NCBI RefSeq assembly: GCF_905171775.1
Contig: NC_053499.1
Coordinates: 91,429,512-91,493,511 of the forward strand
Direction of reading: 5' to 3'
Source: Rana temporaria
Lineage: Eukaryota > Chordata > Amphibia > Anura > Ranidae
DNA: 64,000 nucleotides
Below, piece after piece: positions 56,200 to 64,000 of this stretch (position 1 is its first letter; each line of letters starts with the position of its first letter). The translations under genes and the position numbers were made by a program. Below the pieces are notes generated by a model. That model had not been told where the DNA came from. It ran no database searches and saw only the letters and a program-made list of their open reading frames with translations.

Positions 56200-58604
56200 G
56201 GCTCCAGGTTTCCTAGTGGTATGACAGGCTTTACAACGTGTACAATGGTGGAAACCGGACCCATCTAGGAAAGTGCTCAGTTTTTTGGGAGGGTCTGGTA
56301 CATTCCTTGCTATCCGATTTCTGAGTCCTGGAGCCCTCCTATAAATTAATTTTGGTTTGGATGTAATTGTGGACATTAAATCTGGGTCTTTAAATAGAAG
56401 AGGCCAGTGCTTCTTGAAGATGGCTTCTACCTGTCGGTATTGTCAATGGAAGCCTGAGATGAAAGCTACTTGGCCTTCAAAGTTTTTTTTTGGCTTAGTT
56501 GTTAATAGAGACTCTCCATTTGGGACACTTGAGTTACCACTTTAGTTAGAGTTTCTCTAGAATACCATTTTTCAAAAAATGTGTTTGTCAAGATTTCTGC
56601 TTGATCATCGAAATCTTCTCTTGTTGCACAATTATGTCTTTGGCCGCGTTCACACGGTCGTTCCAAACTGATGAGAATGGTCCGACGGGCCGTTTCCATC
56701 GGTTCACCGCTGAAGTGGCCTGACGGTCTGATGTGCGTACACACCATCGTTCCAAAAAACGATCGGGTCAGAACGCGGTGACGTAAAACACACGACGTGC
56801 TGAAAAAAACGAAGTTCAATGCTTCCAAGCATGTGTCGACCTGATTCTGAGCATGCACGGGTTTTGAACCGATGCTTTTCTGTACTAACCATCGGTTTGG
56901 ACCGATCGGTCAGTGGTCCATTGGTTCGATTTTAAAGCAGGTTTTAAAATTTTTGACCGAAGGACAACAGACCGATGGGCCATACACACGGTCGGTTTGG
57001 ACCGATGAAACTGAACTTCGGTCCATTCTCATTGGTTTGGAACAACCGTGTGTACGCGGCCTTAGGCGCATAAATTGGCCTTTTGAAATTGCTCCTATCC
57101 ATTGAGGATGATGACAACTGGTGGTTGGCACATAACCGTTCCTGTCTGTAATTTTAAAGTAGGTCTTGGTTTCAAATCTTGAATCTTTTTTGCTAATAGT
57201 GAGATCTAGATAGTTAACTTTCTCCAAGCTGGTTTCTGCTGTAAACTTCAGGCCATATTTGTTTGTATTCATGTAAACAAGAAATGTTTCTAGACTGGTA
57301 GCTGTCCGTTCCCAAAATAGTATCACATCATCTATGTATCTTCGATAGAAACACAGAGATGGATTTTGATTGGTGAAGATACTTTCATGTTCCCATTTGT
57401 TAAGGACTAAATTAGCCACACTGAGGGCATATCTAGCCCCCATGGCTACACCACTTGTATAGTTGTAGTACTTGTTATTAGCCCAGAAAAAAATGTTGGT
57501 CATGGCCAATTGAAGGCCTTTGACCAAAAACTTGATCTGGGTTTTTTTCATTGAACATTGTTTGATCAAGGCTCATTTGATTGCCTTAAGTGCATCTGAA
57601 TGTCTGATGTTAGTATACAAAGATTCAATATCTACTATTACTAATATTGTAGATTCTGTGGCTGAAATACTCTGTAATGCCACTATAAGATCCTTGCTAT
57701 TTTTCAGATAGGAGGAACTCAATGGAACCAGTACTTTGAAATAACTATCCAGATATTCGCCCACTCGTGAAAAAAGAGATTCAATGCCACTAATTATAGG
57801 CCGCCCAGAGGGCATTCTCTATTTTTGTGGATTTTGGGTAATATATACATCACTGGAACTTTAGGAGCATGAATAATTAGGTAATCTGCTTCCTTCTGAT
57901 TTAGAATTTTCTGAGATGATCCTTCATTAATCCAAACAAAAAGCTGTTTACTTAAACGTGTTGTCGGGTTCTCATAAAGTGGTTGATAGGTAGATGTGTC
58001 TTCCAAAAGCCTCTGCATTTCTAGATAGTAATACTCTTTGGTTAAAATCACTATTCCACCGCCTTTGTCGGCAGGTTTGATCACTATTTGTTTATTCTCT
58101 TCTAGGGATTTAATCCCTTCCCAGATATTTCGATTTGACGTATGTTGACATATTTCCATTTCTCTTATGTCATCCTGCACCATAGTTTTGAAAACTTCAA
58201 TATGATGATTCATGCCTTTTTTATGGTTGAATGTTGAATTATTTTTGAGTCTACTATGTTGGTATGTGGAATTATGGCTCGTTCCTTCACTATGTGTGAT
58301 CTTCCCTGCAAAATATCTTTTGATGTTGAGCTTTCTGATATACTTTTCAACATCAATGAACACCTCAAACTTGTCATTTTTTTTTATCTGGTGCAAATTT
58401 TAACCCCTTTTGTAGTACCTCCAATTCTGACTCTGAAAATTCTACTCGTGCCAAATAAAAAATTCCTTTGCTTAATCTACTCATTCTTTTTCGTTCTGCC
58501 TCATCCTCGTCTGCCTCTTTTTCTTTAGGCTCTTTTGGATACTGAGGTGATCTGGGAGGGATGCGATAGGGCTCTTTCCATCCTCTCCATTCTGTGTAAT
58601 TCAC
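56200..58604 (-). pseudogene. PLE-B reverse transcriptase
   Basis: N-terminal part at 58604-58374 (MNYTEWRGWKEPYR, basic/acidic, RLSKGIF) then, after frame changes, KPADKGGGIVILTKEYY, YILPKIHKN, GRPIISGIESL, VIVDIESLYTNI, VAMGARYALSVANL and catalytic YIDD (about 57330) with KVNYLDLTI. A MITE (56642-57061) splits the C-terminal third; the linker continues with LRNRIARNVPDPP and CTRCKACHT, a zinc-knuckle-like motif before GIY-YIG. This domain order is typical of Penelope-like RTs of vertebrates (Neptune/Poseidon type). At least three frame changes and stops. Confidence 0.9.
56642..57061. mobile_element. Harbinger-type MITE, 420 bp, in the PLE-B RT
   Basis: Ends ggccgcgttcacacggtcgt and its inverted counterpart ggccgcgtacacacggtt. 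Flanks TTT/TTA approximate a 3-bp duplication. Interior blocks with ggaccgat resemble the H4 termini. Confidence 0.85.
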
Positions 58605-58620
58605 ATGTAATTCTGACCAT

Positions 58621-58989
58621 GTGACCTACGTCTTGGAGTGTCCTTGGTCACTCCAATACGTGGGTCGAACCACAAGAAAACTCAGAGTTAGAAATAATGA
58701 ACACCTTGCAAATATTAAAAAAGGGTTTCCAAACCATAGTGTGTCGAGACACTTTAAAAAGTACCAAAGTGATCCAAGCTTGTGCAATTTTTATGGGATA
58801 GACAAGATTTCAAACCATTGGAGAGGTACCCACATTAGAAGAGCCATCTCCCAAAATGAGACCATGTGGCTGTATAAAAACTTACATGGCCTAAACATAG
58901 AGTTAGACCTCAACGCTATTTGTCCAACGATTAAATTAATTCCTGGTCTACTGATACTGAGAGTTCTAATTATCAGAAATCACATTTAG
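58621..58989 (+). pseudogene. PLE-A GIY-YIG nuclease domain, 5'-truncated ORF
   Basis: An open frame of 122 codons: TYVLEC, QYVGRTTRKLRVRNNEH, FPNHSVSRHFKKY, CNFYGIDKISNHWRG and a hydrophobic C-terminus. The domain is complete, but the RT that should precede it is absent, so the protein would lack its partner domain. It is the intact template against which the PLE-B stop can be seen. Confidence 0.85.
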
Positions 58990-60474
58990 TATATAGTTAG
59001 CCCCATATATGTTTTTTACTTATTTATATTTCCACCAAATAATATATTATTATTCCTTCCTTCCACTTGTAGTCATTTAATATATCTCATACGGCTTTCC
59101 CCTTTCCAAACCTATAGAGGTATAGAATGTATAGAACAAGTCTCCAATTTTAAATATATTTAATTTCTTCTCGCGTGAAAAAGGGAAATATTTTTTTTAA
59201 TATCCAATTTAACCTAGTTTCTTTACCCTTGGATGGGTGAGACACTAATGCGATCTATAATGCTAATATTATTTAATTAAAATTATGGTGAAATTTTTTT
59301 AAACAAATTTCAAATACCCCGTGCCTTCCTTCATGAAGGGTAAGCATGGTATAGTTCTATATATAGCTCTTAGTTCGATTGAGGTCATTATGCCATCTAG
59401 TGACCAAATCAGATATTTTTACTAAGCATTTAGTATCCCATTCTAAAACCTCCCCCGGGTGTGATAGCGATTTAAATTACATTTTATAGTTTTTTCAAAG
59501 GGAATATACTTTTTGATTGCCCAAACTTAGGGTATTGGTGTATTGCAATCATGCAAGATTTAATTATCCTGCATATAGTTGTAAGTCCGTCTTATGTAAT
59601 GCTCAACCCATCACTGGGACTGCGCCGCAATTGGCCGAGACAGCCGACAATCAAAAGTACACTTCCGTCTTTCTACAGATAAAAACACGTGACCATTGTG
59701 ACCAGGCACGCCGCCCTGAAGACGTAATCCTTACAAAACGTACGTCGGCGGCGTAGCCTGGTCACGCTGTTTTGATTGCCCAACCATCCGGCTTCCTGTA
59801 GCAGGTGAGCAGCTGATGGTGGAACGCACACGACCACGCCGACACGGAGGTGAAGGAGTCCGTGCTATACTGACAGGCCTGCAGACCCAGTGCCGGGATG
59901 GGCACTTTTTAATGTAAGTGGCCATTTGGCCCATGCTTTTAACTTTTTTTTTAAATAAAAACCGGTTGCAATATGGACGTTTTTTTCTGTTCCATCTGTA
60001 AACTTCTGGAGGACAAGGTGTTTGCCTACTAATTGTGACGCATGATATGTATGCAGGCATTATCCTGCATAAGCGAATTTGCCCTTCTTTTTCACTAAAG
60101 AGGTCGACCATTTCTGGTAAGCGCATTACCACTAATGAGCACGTTTTGGGTGTTGATCATTGTCTATGGTGAAGGAGCACTCAGAGGCACATATTGAATG
60201 AGAAGATTTTGTCTGCATTATCTTGGAATATTCACAGTGGCACTCAACTAATAGAATTGTGACATCATACCTTTATGTTGTTTCATCACGGCTATAAGTC
60301 ATCACTTTTCCTATGGACTTTTCTTTGTAGACATAGCCTTTGTCTGCATAGTGATTGTGCATTTGTCAACGATTCACTTTATTAATAGTATTTATTTTAT
60401 AATAATTTCTATTATTGTCATCATTTTAATTCACTTATTGTTTTTGCCATAGAGAGAAGATAGTCACTGCTCCA
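58990..60474 (+). repeat. PLE-A 3' pseudo-LTR, non-coding
   Basis: About 1.5 kb without genes. It contains acgtacgtcggcggcgtagc (near 59738-59757), the kind of acgt-rich signature seen at Penelope ends, and the unoccupied insertion sites for the MITE (about 59425-59445) and for H2 (about 60335-60350). Confidence 0.75.
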
Positions 60475-60690
60475 ATTAGGTATGTGGATGAATCCGTATG
60501 CTCTCAGAGAAACCCAGGTGCCGGCAATGCACGAAGCAATTGTAGAAAGAAATGTTTGGACAGCCGCACTCTGGAAAAACCTTCTCGGTTACCTTTTATT
60601 GATAAAAGTTATCAAACACCATACATCACAGCAAAGACAGGGGCATACAGCTGACGTTTCGCACTACAATCAGTGCTTACTCAAGCTATT
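60475..60690. mobile_element. Penelope-type hairpin fragment near the PLE-A end
   Basis: ttggacagccgcactctgg, gacgtttcgcactacaatca and cagtgcttactcaagc parallel the fragment at 24201-24513. The PLE-B arm lacks it between its 47128 and 47185 equivalents, so it inserted into PLE-A only. Confidence 0.65.
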
Positions 60691-60728
60691 TCTTAGTGAC
60701 CCATACCTTTCACAGCACCCCCTATCAC

Positions 60729-62292
60729 TCAACCTCTCAGAGAACATGCCTGCCGTTGGGGAGAGGCCTGGACTGGCCCTTCTCCCTGGAGTCCTTTCAG
60801 CCGCTGGAGAGAAGACAGTGTGACTGGGCTCAGTTCATCATGCTGTTGGGGATCTGGGCCAACTGCCCCCCATCCCTGGGGTATACCAGTGGAGACTGAA
60901 GTCCCATCCACTTGTGGTAGGTGAAAATCCCCCGGTGCTTGCAAAGCAAGACTGACATCCTCCTGTCTCAGTGCCGCACCATTTTCTGGGGTTGTGTCAG
61001 TGAAGACTGAAGTCCCATCCACTACCACAGGAACTCCCTCTTCCGTTAGTTGAGGGCAGAGGCCCGTGGCACTCTGCTCTGTTGACAGCTCTTCTGCTGG
61101 GTTGCTGTGAGTGGAGACCACAGTCCCATCCCCCACTCAAGCTGCAATTGTGTGCAGCGGCCAGTAGCATCCTGCCATGCTGCCAGTGATTCAGCTTGGA
61201 GTAAAAGCTTAACCACCTCAGCTAGTTGCTGGAGAGAGGCTCCCTGGAACTCCACATCATCCGCTTCGGCTTTAGGGATGGCAATCTCCATATTTTCCAC
61301 TGCCGATTCATCAGCCAGGATTTTAGAATTGTCATCTGAAATTTCCTCATAGTCCCAGGCAACGGGAGCCCCACCTTGCTGCTGAGCAGAGTCTAGCAGC
61401 TGTCTGTAGGCGATTTCCAGCTCCCATTCCTGGACGGCCAGAAACTTCAAATCTTCCTGTAACCAATGCCCTTCCGAGACATTCAATTTTTGCTCTCTGT
61501 GCTCCAATATTTCCTCCAAGCGCCACTCCCGATCATCCCCGAAGTCAGGATCACTGGACATCCTCCAATACAACAATCCCAGGCCATCATAGTCAAAGCC
61601 TTCCGTGGGGCTGTCATCCGCTGACCACGGGCACTCTTGGGCTACATACCACCGGAGGGCTCTGTAGCTCTCGTCCAACTGCATCTCTGCCCGGATCAGC
61701 CTGCTTAACTCGGCTGTCCACTCCTGCTTCGGTTGTTCCCCCAACGGCATTCGTACGTCATACTGCAGCCAGTACCTTACATGGATGGAGGGGAGGCCTT
61801 TCCCTGGTGTTGCTGCTCAAGAGCTAGCGCTTTCTTCCAGAGTTGGCAACGGATCAAATCCGACCATCCCAGCAGGGCCTCCTCTGACACTGGTCCTCTA
61901 TGCTGTATCAGCATCTCTTGTAACCTCCTTCTGAATTCCTCTTCCATGGCGACTAGTATCTGTACCTCTCCTCTACCTTCAGTTGGTGCTGCTGTGACTT
62001 CTGCTGCTGCAGCACCTCTTTGATGTAGCCAAGTTGCATCCACAGCCGCTATAATCACGTCTATAATCTCCGGTGGAGGATTAGGACCATACTGTGCCAG
62101 TCCTCGTTTAACAGCCCGTTCAAAACTTTCTTCCTTGGGTGTCCTGTCTGTTACGCTGGGCCTTTCAGCTCTATCCATTTTGACAAGTTCTGCGATAATG
62201 TTCCTTTTCTTACGGTTGCTGTCCGGTCTGCCCCGGTTCTCCAGTAAGTCCTTGAGGGAAGAGAGCTTCAGCCGTTCATCCTGTGTCTCCAT
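60729..62292 (-). pseudogene. Gag-like protein of a Ty3-type LTR retrotransposon
   Basis: Starts METQDERLKLSSLKDLLENR at 62292, a SAP-like opening, then basic and helical regions (AVKRGLAQYGPNPPPEI, EEEFRRRLQEMLIQH). A stop at 61777 and a frame change lead to MPLGEQPKQEW (61750) with Trp-rich repeats (EMQLDESYRALRWYVAQ, DLKFLAVQEWELEIAYRQL) and, after another frame change near 61130, an acidic region with DGTxVxT motifs, ending at 60729. This type accompanies Ty3-like elements in amphibians by my recollection. No protease or pol follows because the Penelope boundary lies at 60740. Confidence 0.65.
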
Positions 62293-62356
62293 TGTCCTGT
62301 GTCCTCTTGCAGCTGTCCGTTAGGCTGTGGAATCATCCCACTGCTGTGCCACCAAT

Positions 62357-63093
62357 TGTAACAGTCAGGGGTTAACGCCGTTACGATATTCCATTCCACC
62401 AACCCAAGACAGCTTCCGACACACCACAATCCAGCAGACAGGACCCATTGGACACAGCTCTGTTCTCTGGTTCCAAACAGATCTTTTAATGGTAAAACTC
62501 AGGCTTTTATACAGTTAGCAGCCAAAAGCATGCTGCAGTAATCAAAAGGACAATGACACACTCCACCCACAACATCAAACAATGGTTTCTAACAATTCCC
62601 CATCAATCCACATTTTAGCCAGACATTCCGACTCGCGATAAGCTATTCTCACCTGCTACACAATACACATTCCTTTAGTAAACATAAGTCAGACGTCTGA
62701 CCTTTAGAGGGTGTTACGTCACATTCCACATCTCCACAGTAGCAGGCTTAAATAGCACAATAGACAATAGAATGCAATCACAGCAAGCCAGGTAGCTGGA
62801 GGTGATTAACATCAATTAACATCTTAACAATATGTGTCCCCACATAGAATGAATCACACTATTATTGACCGGTTGTGTTCAGAATTAACCACCTGTAATA
62901 TTTCAAGATTTCCTGCAATACATTAATTATCATTACTGTCCCATTTCACGTAATTCAAGATATCATTTCTCAGTCGTCCTATGCCCCTAGTGGACATAGG
63001 ATGACCCTAGACGCAAGAGTCATTGGTGAAGCTGACACAGGAGTACCCCACATCCTTCCAGAGCCTCTGGGTCCCACGGGCTATACCGTTACA
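62357..63093 (-). mobile_element. LTR (737 bp) of the Ty3-type element, 5' LTR of the gag unit
   Basis: In plus orientation it reads TGTAACAGTC...ACCGTTACA, perfect TGTAAC/GTTACA ends. Minus-strand TATAAAAGCC (complement of 62502-62511) gives a TATA box, ATTAAA (complement of 62485-62490) a poly(A) signal. The internal side continues as attggtggcacagcagtggg, the probable primer-binding region. The other LTR is not in the window. Confidence 0.8.
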
Positions 63094-63650
63094 CTTACGT
63101 TCACTGGGGGCAAGACGGCAGATGGGGTTGTCTCCCGGGCGGATGCCACGGTTCGGTGGATAGAAATCCCAGGCAGGTTGTGGTCCAGAGTAATGCTGGA
63201 AGTAGAGCGGTATGCTTGATTGGACTGGCCCCCGGATGTGCTGTTGTTGCAAGTTGGGGGTCACAACTTCTGCCTCAGGGCCTCCTGGGCTCTTATCAGG
63301 GATGTGAAGTGGGATTTCCTCCGACGGTGGCCGGCCTTGCCGGAAACCATTGTAGTATGGTCTGACATCATTGTGAGGTCGGCTTGGCAGGGGGCCTGGT
63401 CCATGGAACGTGTCAATAAGGCCGGGAAAAGGGTTAATAAGGTGGTGGCTAAAAATTTGTAGTCCATAATGGGGGGCTGGTGGTTCACCATTGTGACCTG
63501 GGAAGGGAAAATAGCCTTTATTTAAGGGGTAATGGAGTTCACTTGTCCGCATTGAGGGCATTGATATGTGGGTCCTGGGGGTCCAGGATGGTCTCCAACA
63601 TGCCTTACGGCTGTGGCGGGTCGCCCACATGTAAATGGTCACGGGTGGGC
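63094..63650 (+). pseudogene. DIRS-like element: C-terminal SGNH-type hydrolase domain
   Basis: Reads RADATVRWIEIPGRLWSRVM, a frame change, then DWPPDVLLLQVGGHNF, LIRDVKWDFLRRWPALPETI and VVWSDIIVRSAW, MERVNKAGKRVNK, a stop, and (next frame) LYLRGNGVHLSALR. The GG-N and G-V-H-L blocks are the SGNH signature; the DGVHL position has Asn. Frog DIRS-like polyproteins end with such a domain (from memory). It may belong to the same element as the RT remnant at 45523-47075, with Penelope and Ty3-type insertions between. Confidence 0.7.
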
Positions 63651-63809
63651 ATCTGTGGCAGGGGTCTCTGGTTCCCGAAGGTCGGATGGTGGTTGGTATA
63701 TATAATGCATATATATCATATATGGTTGGTACGGTTTGGAGCCTATCTCAGGATGGGCACCTCCCTACCTGGTAAAATGGGCTATTGGTCACCTAAAGCT
63801 TACCTGAAT

Positions 63810-63999
63810 ACAATTGCTGGTGTTCTCATACTAATACCACAGGCAGGGATCTGCAAGTATTGTCAGTTAGTGTACTGTGTCCTCTGTACAGTGTGCAACT
63901 AATGCTAACAGAAGACAAATTGCTGGTGTTCGCTTACTAATAATACTACAGGCAGGCATTTGGTTCTGCCAGCTGCAGTATAATCAGTGCATATATATA
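63810..63999. repeat. Tandem repeat, 106-bp unit, almost two copies
   Basis: attgctggtgttc recurs at 63813 and 63919 with following ctaata-cacaggcag text. It runs off the right edge. Confidence 0.75.
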
Positions 64000-64000
64000 T

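Larger units (their letters stand above)
47080..58604 (-). mobile_element. Penelope-like element B (PLE-B), minus strand, invaded by others
   Basis: Read leftward: N-terminal region at 58604, RT to about 56200, GIY-YIG domain to 55857, then 3' pseudo-LTR in pieces 52733-52513, 51797-50893 and 47298-47080. Harbinger H3 (52735-55857), a MITE (51798-52512), Harbinger H2 (47299-50892) and another MITE (56642-57061) break it. The 3' pieces are reverse complements of the plus-strand copy at 58598-60740, which fixes the original order. Confidence 0.85.
58598..60740 (+). mobile_element. Penelope-like element A (PLE-A), inverted 3' half
   Basis: Starts in the spacer just before the GIY-YIG domain and runs through the 3' pseudo-LTR, head-to-head with PLE-B. 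It is nearly identical, in reverse complement, to the PLE-B pieces at 47080-56140. Inverted truncated copies of this kind are a known arrangement of Penelope elements. Near the right end a hairpin fragment (60475-60690) interrupts it. Confidence 0.85.

Noticed and set aside
63007..63642. 211-codon minus-strand open frame
   Set aside because: It overlaps, antisense, the plus-strand SGNH domain with clear motifs and the LTR end, and its Pro-rich translation matches nothing; it is a shadow.

Overview
The window looks like vertebrate nuclear DNA, most likely from a true frog (Ranidae). The grounds are its very high density of interspersed repeats, the mix of LINE-1-clade, Penelope-like, DIRS-like, Ty3-like, PIF/Harbinger, hAT and piggyBac elements, GT-AG introns inside the transposon genes, and several repeat end sequences I associate with ranid genomes. 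The species assignment is inference. There is no operon, CRISPR array or rRNA gene.

Host gene content is almost nil. The one convincing host exon is on the minus strand at 1630-1755: a 126-nt, phase 1-1 exon for one six-cysteine calcium-binding EGF module of the fibrillin/LTBP type. If it is functional, much of the window may be intron or flank of a minus-strand extracellular-matrix gene.

Layout. (1) 1-1412: three short tandem arrays and a dispersed-repeat end. (2) 2538-25411: a zone bounded by matching PIF/Harbinger termini with TTA on both sides. It holds a broken MADF gene, a Myb-like gene and a DDE nuclease gene, and is itself loaded with insertions. These are a foldback hAT-like element (4763-6941), a second Harbinger (H1, 6953-18093) that carries a near full-length L1 (9785-16299, itself hit by a TTAA-flanked MITE) and a solo LTR (16662-17354), a 1.7-kb Penelope-type palindrome (21411-23120), a solo LTR (23544-24016) and smaller pieces. 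(3) 25511-29114: nested MITEs, hAT MITEs and a probable solo LTR. (4) 29191-36364: a TTAA MITE interrupted by a full-length but decayed L1 (L1-A). (5) 36600-44930: a minisatellite interrupted by a non-autonomous LTR retrotransposon, which is interrupted by a young L1 (L1-B, 37534-43313) with an intact ORF1 and an ORF2 broken by one frameshift. (6) 45523-47075: DIRS-like RT/RNase H remnant. (7) 47080-60740: a minus-strand Penelope-like element flanked by an inverted 3' half copy, invaded by Harbinger H2, Harbinger fragment H3 and two MITEs. (8) 60741-63093: Ty3-like LTR with gag on the minus strand. (9) 63094-63650: SGNH-type hydrolase domain of a DIRS-like element, then a short tandem repeat.

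The genes do not form a host pathway. The Harbinger genes are expected to act in pairs (DDE nuclease plus Myb-like or MADF DNA-binding partner), the L1 ORF1/ORF2 pairs in target-primed reverse transcription, and the Penelope RT with its GIY-YIG nuclease. Nearly all are broken. Target-site duplications and two insertion-free allelic sites inside the window allow a relative order of insertions to be worked out.
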